64,000 bases of DNA from Thereva unica (lineage: Eukaryota > Arthropoda > Insecta > Diptera > Therevidae), in the NCBI GenBank assembly GCA_949987705.1, contig OX465285.1, positions 434,001-498,000 on the forward strand, given 5' to 3'. Both the position numbers and the translations under genes were made by a program. The notes under the pieces are model-generated. The model did no database searches. It saw nothing but the letters and a program-made list of their open reading frames with translations, and was not told the origin of the DNA. Shown in pieces: positions 1 to 12,200 of this stretch (its first letter is position 1; each line of letters starts with the position of its first letter).

Positions 1-24
1 TTCTCTCATTTACGTATTTTGCAG

Positions 25-206
25 ACGGTAGCTTTGAAAATGGACCTGGATACGCGCACCCCGACATCCTTGTGGAAAGATAAGGCCCTGGTGGAAGTCA
101 ATATTGCAGTGCTGCACTCCTTTCAGAGTAAAAACGTTACAATCGTGGACCATCACACCGCCAGCGAGAGCTTCATGAAGCATCTGGAGAATGAATCAAA
201 GCTGCG
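25..206 (+). CDS. Nos: Nos exon A (oxygenase domain, pterin/dimer side)
   Basis: The acceptor is TTTTGCAG at 17-24; the donor GTAAGT is at 207. The exon starts on a codon boundary and ends after two bases of an Arg codon (CG|G). It encodes about 60 residues including [19 protein letters not shown] and the conserved [13 protein letters not shown] stretch of the NOS oxygenase domain near the tetrahydrobiopterin site. It is the first exon in the window; earlier oxygenase exons are outside. The next intron is only 132 bp. Confidence 0.95.
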
Positions 207-3200
207 GTAAGTAGCACAGGTTACTACACGCCGGAACACGCTGGAACAGCCGCGTGCAGGTGTGATTATAGATGTTAAGCAAACATTGGCGGGGAATGAA
301 TGAATGTTGTACAAGGTGGATATCGTTTTAAATTTCAGGAATGGATGTCCCGCTGATTGGATTTGGATTGTTCCGCCTCTATCCAGCTCAATTACGCCCG
401 TCTTCCATCAGGAAATGGCTCTGTACTATCTGAAGCCCTCATTTGAATATCAAGATCCTGCCTGGAAGATACACATCTGGAAGAAGGGACGGGACCAGGG
501 CAAGAGCAAGAAGCCGCGACGCAAATTCCATTTTAAGCAGATTGCCAGGTAAGAACATGGCCCTAAAAAGACCCACTGACGAAGCCAATTCCCAGACGCT
601 CCAGCTTCCGCACTCGCGCCGTTAAGTCGCAGCCGAATGCTGCCGTGTCTCACTACCATCGCCTATAAATTATTCACAAGCTCATTTTGCTGTTCACGCA
701 CACATAAGCATTTCGGCTAACCTGTCTGTCCCCTTATTTATTCATAATTCTCGTTTTGCATACCCCTTCACGGGGTGTCGTCCTTATCCTTCATAAAATC
801 ACTGTCGAAATCCTTATGTTAGCAGATTTCACACGACCGAGCGCCAGTGTTGTTTTCCTTCGTCCCTTCGGGTCGCCTCGTCCTCGCCTTTTGGAACGTA
901 CTTATTCCCACGGTATCTGCCCCACAATCCCAATTCCCCCACCACCCACCACCCACCATCGGCATTGTGGCTGGGAAGATATTTTTTGGAGGTTGCTTTA
1001 CACCATCTTGACTTCATCTCTGTGTCCTTGCAGGGCTGTGAAATTTACATCGAAATTGTTTGGACGTGCCCTATCTCGTCGGATAAAGGCGACCGTTCTT
1101 TATGCCACCGAAACTGGCAGATCGGAGCAGTATTCGAAGCAGCTTGGGGAGCTTCTGGGCCATGCATTCAATGCACAGGTGAGTATCCTTAAAGTTTTCG
1201 GGTTTTGTTTTGTTTGCATGCTTTTGTGATCCTTTGAGGATTTCAGGTAATTTTATTATTGAAAGTTTGAGCTTCGAATAGATTTTGTGTGAATGTGTCC
1301 TTTCTATTTTGCTGGGAGTTTAATCAATATCTCATCAAGCAATCGTTCGATGAGATATTTTTCGCTTATTGATTCAAAATGGAGTTTTACGGACTAAGTC
1401 ACCGTGGAACTGGGTAGACACTTCACTTGGGGATTATTTAAAAGACATGCAACAAAGCTTTAGGTTTTAAACTTTCCATCCTGAATAATACATATCAGAA
1501 TAATACATCATACGACTAGGTACCGCGGCCCAGAGGGGATCGTCAAACGACATTTTAAAGATTGACATTCAGCCCTCAACACGGTAACTTTACATCTTGG
1601 CTTGGTAGGCTCGATCATATTAGTACATACATTTCAAGGCGGCTTCCATCCAGTGGACATCACGAAGAGGTTATGATTGCACATCTACTAGTCCGAGAGA
1701 ATTATCCCATACGCGTATTTACATGTAGGGTATATGTTTTTCTCTCTATATCGCTGGTGACAGACCCCCACTGACCTGTGCATGTAAAATCCATCCTTTA
1801 TTTTTTCCATTAACATGAAATTAAGCACAAAACAAACTCCGTAACGTCTCTGTTAAGTCTAGTTTCATTATCATTCGTTTTATTACCCTTTTATTACCTT
1901 TGTGTTATCTTTTTATTACCTTTTTATTACCTCTTGTAGTAACCATGTTATACAAATTTTATTACACTAATAATGACTAAAAAAATCGAACAATTGGAAG
2001 TAAAAATACTTTAAATTAATAAACCCCTTTCGCACACGTATTTGCTTAACAGAAGTAGGAGGTGTGAGTCGATCTACGCATGGAAGCATCCCGGCCAGTT
2101 TGGGTAAGGAAGTTGATCTCTGGGGCACCAAAAATACACTTTTTCAACTCAATGGTGAAGCTGAAGTTGTTAGGCGTTCCAAGAGCTGGTCTAGATGGGT
2201 TAGGTGTTCCGCCTCAGTTCAGCCATCACCATCAACAATTCCCGGGCATCCCATAATTACACGTTAATTAAGTTTAATGCTCCAAATACGAGAAATTACT
2301 TTAAATTTAATAATTAATTTCAACAATGACAATTTCAACAATAATGATTTAATAATAACAATATCATTGTAAAATCCTTGTTATAAAATGTAAATCGCAC
2401 CAACAAACATCTCGCCATACTTTTGTTACGATCGGGAATGCATTTAGGATATGGGGAATGTCAAACATAATTAAAACCAGTATAAATCAGAAAATCATTA
2501 TTAAACGAAATTCTGATGAATTCCTGGCCTATAATAATAAGCTGTATTTTTGTTATAACTAACACCCACTGCTCACTACAGGGGTTGCAGGGTGGACCGA
2601 TTGTAGTGTGATATTACGCTCGCAGCACTTTGCGGTATGCAAATGCTTTAAGGTAAAAATAGCATCGCTACTATGAATACTGTGGTGCGGAAGCTACAGT
2701 GGGATAAAGAGAATAATATTGAACATGTTAATGGCGGTTGTTTTTTCTTACTAAAAATAATAGTAGTTGTTGTTGTCGCGCGGTTTTTATCTTTTAAACG
2801 ATTTTTTTCTCAGTGTGAGGATTCAAACTTTTGTACTGCCAGTATGTTGTCATTTAGGTCATGGTGCAATGTCCAGTAGAAAAGATTATGGCATACAATA
2901 GAATTACACGAGACTTACGAGTTCGAAAATACTGACTGCAGATTCGTGAAAAACTTTTGCAGTAAAGTTATGGCAGTAAAGTAGGATAGATTTTAGGTCC
3001 AAACCGTCACCGTCCAAACCGTACCGGACCAAATCTCCTATTTTGAGCTTCTAGACATCCCCTAAACCCGATTTGACGCTCGGGCATAACTGTCCTTATC
3101 ACTATACCACAAATAAATTATTAAGCTACTATCCTCGACCTGGTGGGAGGTGTGCCGCTGATTGGAAATCCCGGTCAATAGCACGTATTGGGACGGTCTG

Positions 3201-6200
3201 CTCGACAGAGGTGAGCTCCTGATCCCCCTGTGGGGGGGGGTAAGGCAGAAATGACCTAAAAACCTAAACTACTGTACCTTCGATCACCAACGACTTACCT
3301 GTCCCATGGGTGGCCAAGTTCGGGAATTAGTGCTGAGTACCTAGTGGAGACAAGAGTGTACCTGAAGCAGAAATTCGGGAGAGAAAATTGAGAGGAGTTA
3401 TCCTCGCAGCTAAGCCATATTGTCAGAGGATGATGATAATGAGAAAGTTCTTCCTTGAATTCTATCATAGCGTTGATCTTCAATCGAAGTAGGTTTTTAT
3501 ATTCACCAATTTATAACCTCTCAATTCAATTTCTGCTTGATGCAGCATTAATGTAAATAGAGGACAATATGCCTCGCCATCTCCATTCTAACGTACCTTC
3601 GAATGTTTCAGTGCAGGTGTATTGATATTGAAACTTTCTTTCTAATCTTCCTTTTCCTCACTTTTACTCCAATTCCGAAATTATTGATCAAAAATAAGTA
3701 TCTCTTTATAAAGATGTAGTTGCTGTGTCTATAAATCATCCGAGATCACCTTCTCTACTTTTCTGAAAGTTTCCCATGTAACTCCACTTTTGTGTAGTTC
3801 GCATCCAAACTCAATATTTCTAATTAGTTGCATATAGGCTTTATTTCACTATCATTCTGTCCCAAAGCGTTTAGGCTTATTATACCAAAAATCTGACGAT
3901 TTTTCAATGGGTGAGAGCGTGACGCGAATGAAAGCAATTCACTGACTGAATCATTTGGTCGGAGTTGACATTTAGCCGAACCAAATCAGTGCCTTCTGTT
4001 TCTGATGTTACCACTATCACATCGTCTGCGCAACCTTGAGCGTCAACGTTTCAGCCATTGAGTAGCTCTAGGAGATCTACAACAAGGCAACACAGAAGTG
4101 GAGATAAGACTCCTCCTCGTGGACATTCTTTTGCTAGAATGCAGATACCCCTCAAAATGAGCGACCATTAACTTACTAGGCTAGGCTGCACGGACAAATC
4201 GACAATCTCGGCAAGTAGTTCTTCAACAGTATTACCGCCAGTTGTCTGAGACACCGAAGCTTCTGTTCCGAACGAGATACCTCTTCCTTCTTCTTTTGCT
4301 TATTTTTAAAGGGTTTGAATGGTCCAAAAATTTCGTCGAGTAGGAAAACTTCATCCCGACAGAGCCTCCATATCAGGATAAGGCATTAAACAACTGATTG
4401 TGTAATCCTTGTCACATTTTGACTTGGTAGCCTTTAAAGAGAGTGCTCCTTACTACCGTCGAAAGTTGGTTATCTAAGGGGCATCACGAGAAGTTGACTG
4501 TTCGCAATTGGCGGATTTCTGTACCCTCTACAGGCGACTTCTTTTGCTTTAACCACATTCATACATGTTTAGATTTTGATGTCGATTACTTTTTTTATCT
4601 ATTCAAAATCTTGTTAAAAATTTGCAGAAACCACTTTTTTTTTAAATATTTGAAACTATGTTCCTTTAGTACCGCTTGGAAAATTCCTACCTACGAAATT
4701 GCTACAAAAATATTCCCGGTTCCGGATTCAATTTTCCTAAACCGCATATATTTATGCCTCAACATGCCTGAAAACTTACTAAAAAAGATACCTAATCTGG
4801 ACACAGCCCACGTTCCGATAGCTACGCAAACAATGTTTAAGGAAGATTACAACATCTCCCCCGCCCCCACCTGACTGTCCTTCACCTTCTTTTTCTATGT
4901 AGTGCAGTATGTATAAACTATATATATGTATATAAAGTATTTTTTTATTTTGAAAATACTTTGAAAAACGGTCCAACCATCAGCAGTCATTCCTGATCTA
5001 ATCGAGGCTGTATCCACCTGCTATCATACCGCTTTACACATCCTGACCGAAAGTCTTAATGGTATCCACTACAAAACCTCCTTCAAGGATCCTTACATGT
5101 TCGTGGCTAAAGGATCAAGAGCATTTTACGAGTGTGGGCGTCCTGTTTTCGGTCGTTTGGTCGAACGGTGAATTTTGGAGCTGGGGATGGCGGATGGTGT
5201 AGATGGTACAGGGTGCACAGGACAGGGAGCACTACTGTGTGACTAGTGGGGTAGATAGAAGTGGCCAACTCTCACAGTATTATGCCACATCGCAGTATTC
5301 AGGAGTCAAGTCACGTCGTCTTTATTAACTCGATTTTTTTGTGATTCGTTGACCCTGGACTTGGGGCGCTGCTCGTGGAGTTGTGTGTCCTTTCGGTCGT
5401 TTTTAGTTCGGGATTAAAGGGCGATTACACGGCATCTCCTGGTGAGTGAAATAATGAGGGTGAATGCGTTCTTTGGGACACGACATTTTATGGCTGTTGT
5501 TGTTGCTTGTTGTTGTTGTGTTTTTTTAATCCTTATTAAGATACTTTCATTCTTGTTTTTCTGCTGTATTTTCAGGTGTACTGCATGTCCGATTATGACA
5601 TATCATCCATCGAACATGAGGCATTACTTCTTGTTATTGCATCGACCTTTGGGAATGGTGATCCGCCGGAGAATGGTGAGGTAAGTTCTGTGTGTTTGCT
5701 GTTTACTTTCATGTTTCACGATTTAAAGATTATAAAACACTTAAAAAATTTTCCTTATTTTTTTTTAGGTTTTCGCTCAGGATTTATATGCGATGAGGAT
5801 ACAGGAATCTGGAGATCATTCAACTGGAACCGACTCGAAGTATGTACCGATGGTTTTTTTTCCAAAAAACCACAGAAAAATTTCATAGATTTAGGAGTTG
5901 CATAAAAGTTTCTAAAAACTCACATGTATTTTATCTTAATTTTATGTTCTATTTCACGCATTTTTTTTATTATATGCTAAAGCTTAGGGAATAAGTAAAA
6001 TTAAAGAATATCACTACATACATTCATACACATTACTGCTGTGTGGAACTATGACGATAATAAAATATCGTAATTCTTGGAATGATCTCACTGTTGCATA
6101 AATTTTGGAGTTGGGAAAATTTCAGGGCTTCAAAATTCTTTTAATCAAAAATTCTGGTCTTATTATTGCTTAATTTTATTAAAATATCATTTAACATTAC

Positions 6201-9200
6201 TTGACTTGGCCATGCCATATAAATAAAATTCAAAAATAAAAATTATTTTTTATATCTAAATAATTGATACAAAACTATCTGTAAAAATTTATAATTTCTA
6301 CGAACTAAATAAATAAAATATCTGAGAAAAAAATCTAAAAATTTTTGACTGTTTGTCCATATCTACTAATAAATCCATGGTAAATAAATTGCCTTTTCTC
6401 TCATGCTATGAAAATCAAATTTTGTATTGAATTTCTGGATTTGCACCAGGGAATCATAAATCGCAGGCAGCAAGTCGACAGCCTCAACTCAGAGCACACG
6501 ATCAACCGATCACACCACCACCACTAAAAAATAAATAAGAATTTTTAACTATTCCTGTCTTCCTCGAATTGGTTTTCCTCTCATTCTGAACCATCAACCG
6601 CGCGCGCTTCATTCATAAATTTTGTCAAATTTTGTACTGAATTTCAGGATTTGCACTAGGGGATCATAAATGGCAGGCAGCAAGCCGCCATCCCCAACTC
6701 AGAGCTGATCGCACTTCCCCTACGTGTTCCATCTTCCTATTATTCCCTTTTCTCTCATTCTAAACATTCGCGTGCGCTTCCTTCATTCATAAATTTTGTA
6801 GTGAATTTCAGGATCGCACTTCCCCTTAATATAAAATAAATGATAGATTCACAATTGTATTTTTATCTATTTCCTTCTCTTTTATTAATTAGTCAAAAAT
6901 GATCCTCTTTTAATAGAAATAAAAGAAGAAAATACAAAATCTCAGTAATCTAGTTTTTTTCTCTCATCTAAATCAGCACCCCTGCGCTTACCGAAAAAAA
7001 AAAAATTTAAAAAATAATTGATTTAATCCTCGTCTAGAGATTAAGTTGTTTAAAGTATGCAATTTTCCATTTAATTTTCGCCAGGAATGATATGTGCTTT
7101 GATTTTTCTATTTTCTTAGATATTAAAAGAAAATCTTTGACCATTTTTGTCTAATTATAAATAAAATAAAAGGAAATTGATAAAAATGCAATTGTGAATC
7201 TATCATTTATTTTATTAAGGGGAAGTGCGATCTTGATATTCAGTACAAAATTTGATAAAATATAAAGAATGGAGAAAGCGCACGCGCTCGATTGTTTAGA
7301 ATGAGAGGAGGAAGACGGTTAAGAATTCTTATTTATTTGTTAGTGGTAGTGTGATCGGCTGATCGTGTGCTTTGAGTTGAGGCTGTCGACTTGCTGCCTG
7401 CGATTTATGATTCCCTGGTGCAAATCCTGAAATTCAGTACAAAATTTGCTGGTGCAAATTCTGCTGAGACCATGGATTATATGTAGATATGGACGGACAA
7501 ACGCGAGTCAAATCACTGACTTAAAATGCTTTTACCTTTTTTATAGTGTTATTATTTTTTGAAATGAAAGTAATTTATTGAAGACAATATTTTTAATTTA
7601 TATGTAAGGAAAATCTCATTTATTTATTTATTTAACAAAGAAGGCATACTTAAACTAAATACAACAGAGAATAATATTTGTACTTATAGACAAACACTGG
7701 CATATATAATTAGTTAATTCTAAGGAGTGTTAGTAATTAGGTTATCAGGAAGGATTTAAGTCTCTTTTTATAGGATGCTTTATAGTCCAGTCAAAATAGA
7801 CGAAAAAACGCCACAATTGGAAGATAATTCCGAAGTTGCTGAATTTATACCAAATAAAAGAATACACATTTACCTAAAAGATGAGCCTAATTAGGCTACT
7901 CTATCATAATTACTTTAGGAGTTATTCAAATTTCAGTAAATTTAAAAAAAAAAAAAATTTTCCCTAATCACCCTGTATCTTAGTGGATAGTGGAGATAGC
8001 CGCCCTCTGTAGAACAATTTTTTTCTCCAAATATATCCAGGAATCACCCCTGAAAATATTAGCCGCGTACTCCAACAAAGGATTTATTAAACTTCTGATG
8101 ACCTTTACAAGTCGGGAATGATAGAATATGAGTATTTTAACTTATTAAAACGACAATATCTCAGAAATGGCAATTCCTACGAGAAAATGTATAATATATT
8201 TTTTTGTAGATAATCGCCTAATCTACAAACTTTGTAAACACAATTTTCTGATAAGACGTACGGTTTAGCATATATTTGCAAAAAACTGATATTTTGACCC
8301 TTTGACCTTGAATAAAAAAGTTTGCAGCCGCCCAATCGCGTGGCAGTCTCTACAGCTTACGTATAATAATGTTTTTAACGGCTGTTCCAATTTTCAGCAA
8401 CTTCGGAATTATCTTCCAGTCAAACCTCTAATTTGACTGGACTATTATTTATTGAAGGGGAGTAACATGATCTATAATTGTTAAAGACCACGCAGCGTCT
8501 GTTAACAGGCTCATTCCTTGCATACTCAGTCCGATGTGGGTATTCCTTGAGCAGTTTCGTATGTCTTATAAGTCGGGTGTCTTCATTGAACTTGATCTTA
8601 TCCGACAAAAACTGCACTTTAAGGTTGCCGTTAAGGACTTCTAAGGTGAGAGACGCGAAAAGAAATTTTCTCCTAGAAAAGAGCGGCAAGAGGTCCAACA
8701 CTTTGAGCCTCTCCGTGTATGGGGGGTAGGCTTAGAAAGTCTCGCGGGTCGTGTCGACTTCTCAGATCAAAGAGGATAAACTTCTTTTGAATTGATTCCA
8801 TCCTGTTGCTACTTATGAGAAATATGGGATCCCAGATGGGACATGCATATTCCAGGATAGGACGGACTAGAGAACAGAAGATAGTTTTTGTGACCCAAAT
8901 ATTGTCGAATTCTTTAGAAGATTCATTACTTCCTCGAGATGGTTTTAACGAAGAAACGACATTTTAACATCAGGTTTAAAAATGGGATCACTATGGCATC
9001 ACAATGGGCCTATCCTTCTGGCCTAAGTGTGTGAGCTTGAACCAAAAGCTCAGCCATATCTAACCTAACCTAACCTAGCTCTTCTCTTTATAAAGCCAAG
9101 AAGTTTGTTGGCTCTGGCAGTAATATTATCATAGTGCAAATTAAAATTAAGTTTTTTGTCCAGGATGACACCTAGATCGACAATTTGATCGACTTGATTC

Positions 9201-12200
9201 AACACCGTGTCGTTGTGATGATAATAATACTGCTGTGTGTTACGTTTACGAGAGAAGGTGCCTGCTCAACATTTGTTGATGTTCAGATGCAACTTATTAG
9301 TGGTGCACCAGTCCTGTAATGCATTGAGATTCGACTGAATAAAGGAGACGTTGGTTTGAGACTTAAATGACGCTATATATTTTGAGATCGTCCGCGTAAA
9401 AGAGATGCGGGATATTCTCTAATTTCTTGGACAGTTCAGAGACGAATATATTGAACAGAAGAGGGCCAAGATGACTTCCCTGAGGAACACCGGAAGTTTC
9501 TTCGATTTCATTTGAAAGGAATCCTTGAAATCTGATAAACTGTGTTCTTCCGTTGAGATACATATGATCTTAACCATTTAAGAGCAGAATCGAATTTAAA
9601 TTACCTACACTTGACTTGGTGTGCTACCGTAGGACTCAATGTCATCCGTGACAAACCCGTATTCTGTTAACGTTCACCAGGCGACGAATAATGCCAGGAG
9701 CAAAATCTTAGGCTTCGAACAGGAAGCTATTACTATATCTAATAAATAGTTCAGACAACGAAGGAAAATTAGTAGTCCAATAGCCCAGGCCGCCAGACCT
9801 ACATAATTCAAATCATAAAGCTAATATTTCGTATACACGCAGTTTAGAACGTATTTTTCCAAGTTAAGCCATTCGCGATTCAAACTATTTGAAATTATCT
9901 CATCTTACACATCATTTAAAATTTGAGCAATATTTACATATCACTATATCTTTTAAGTCCCTCAGCAAGACGCAATTTTTTCCAGCTTTTGCCATCAATG
10001 TCGATTGCTTTCGCTGCTGCTGCTGCTGCAATGTTATTTTATGCAAATTATGAATGCGCACCATTCTCAGTTCAAATCTTTCTAGCACTGCTTAACATTC
10101 TCAGTTCACAATAAATTTCCATTTGGTATTAAAATATGATCAAAAAGTATTTCAAAAAACAAAAGGGCACAAACGCCTTTGATTGGTCTACGAGTTGAAG
10201 TTGAGTCAGAAAGCCTAAAATATCACCTTAATGTTAGAATGCGCAGCTTCAAGCTCCACCTACTGCTCAAAAATGGAACTGCTTTGAAATGTTTAATATT
10301 TTTCTTTAAATACGTTCCTCCAACTTTAGGAAGAAAAGAATTCTGAAACCAGCCACTCAAAACGGTAGCTGTACTCTAGACATTCTTGCTCGCACACCAA
10401 AATATTGGTAAGTTTTGTTTTTTCGTTTTCATTTTTCAAAGCAGGCTATATAACTTTGTTTTTTGATACCCTAAAGCCAGATGTCGGTAGTGCAGAGCGC
10501 AATATCGGAGGGAGGACATGCTCTAGTTGGGAATATAATGTCCAACTTAATCAGCGGAGACATTGATCTACCCATAAGTATATCGTCAACGTATTGCAGC
10601 CTTTTGCTCCCTAGTGATAGCGCCATTTGCCCTGATATAGAAGCTGTTAAACCATTGGTATAAGACCACACTAGCCGGACTCACTCAGTTCCACTCTCTA
10701 TAGCTATAATTTTTGTAGTATTCTGTTTGTCGTACAGTTTGTATAACACTGTGCAGTTAAAAACTCTTTAAAAGATAATGTTAGTATTTTTCATGATGTG
10801 CTGAATATGCGCTGAATACACCAATGACTATCGCTAGTCATGCAAATTTATAAAAACTGGGATGGGAAAAACTATGTGCAGTTAAATGAAGAGATTTTGA
10901 GGCAATACGATGTTCTATAAGAATTTTGTGGTCTTACAAGCATTTCCATTATAGTTCAACAAGCGTTTGAAATTTTCATTATTCGAAAATAGTATCAATG
11001 TAGCTTTAACACAAAATCCACATCGAAATTCCATCAGTATCGATTGAAATTTCCAACATAAATCAGTAAACAAAGATGGACTTTCCAAATACCATCCATT
11101 TTCCATTCAGGACATCTCCCTCTGCTAATAAAACAACAAGCAAACTACTTACCCAAAGTTTTGAAGAGAAATAAAACGTTTCCACTAAATACTGTCTCTC
11201 TTCTCTCTCGGCATAAACTTTTGTTACTAGGGCACCGAGATACGCATCTATCTACGCTAACATATACTTTACATTTAAACAAGTTAAATCCCCAAAGTCC
11301 TTGGTCCTTCTTCAAATGTTAAACAACAATTTGTGGTCAGGCAAAAAGGAGGAAGCAATTATAGCTAAATACCGACAAGAGTTCGCCTAGTGCAACTCTA
11401 ATTGCGCTTTTGTTTCTTTGTTTGGCAACCGCATAATACAGGAATTAACACACCACACAAAAGCGTTATTAAGACAACGACTGCGCTAGTATATGAAAGA
11501 CACGAAGGATACAGGCAGAATGATGGTATGAGTGGGCTGGCTGGCGAAAAACGGGGACAGGAGGCAGGAAGGAACTTATTTTCAGGCAGAGATCTACTAT
11601 ATATTTTCCAGCTTTTCGTTATTGTGTTTGCTCATTTTCTATGGCAAATAAAACGGGCGGCCATGCTTAAGGTGTACAACAGAGAATTGTGCTGTGTATT
11701 ATCCTTACAAGGCCTGCGATTACTGTAGTTAATATTATGTAGAAGCAACAGTGTAGAATTTTGTGTATAGTTCAACACACTTAGATTGTGGGATAATTGA
11801 TGTATGATTGTGAAGTTCTTAATCATGTCAGGGATGCTCTTCGGGGCGACCTAAGTAGTAATGATGCTACAATGTGGCTTAACATGAGGGGATTACTTTG
11901 GGTGGTATTATTAGACCATATGGTGCAGACCCTTCTGTAATGTTTGATGTGAATAATTATTCCCGAAAGGATTATGATATATTTTTAGGGATTTAATATT
12001 TATAATTAATATTCATATTTCATAATTTTGAAAATGGTTGGAAATGCCAATGACTTTTGGTGAAGATGCAACTTACAATTAAAATGCTCGATATGATGTA
12101 TACATATATTTATCCTTTAATTAATTTTAAAAAGTTTTTATTAGCTGGATTTCTTGTCTGTCTGTTTGTCCGGTACATATCTTGCAATCGATTTTTTGAA

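Larger units (their letters stand above)
1179..5575 (+). other. Nos intron 3 (4.4 kb)
   Basis: A GT-AG intron ending in a TTTTCTGCTGTATTTTCAG tract. It contains a TTTATTACC tandem (about 1878-1932), a poly-G run at 3231-3240 and an antisense LINE fragment at about 3890-4150. The rest (for example 1180-1870, 1940-3230 and 4150-5570) is unassigned, AT-rich, with only chance-length frames. Confidence 0.9.

Noticed and set aside
756..1229. 157-codon + strand frame over Nos exon C
   Set aside because: It is the exon C frame extended into flanking introns; the real exon is bounded by splice sites at 1034 and 1178.
9060..9078. TAACC repeats as an interstitial telomere
   Set aside because: Only three units, and they coincide with the 3' end of a LINE copy here and at 24520.
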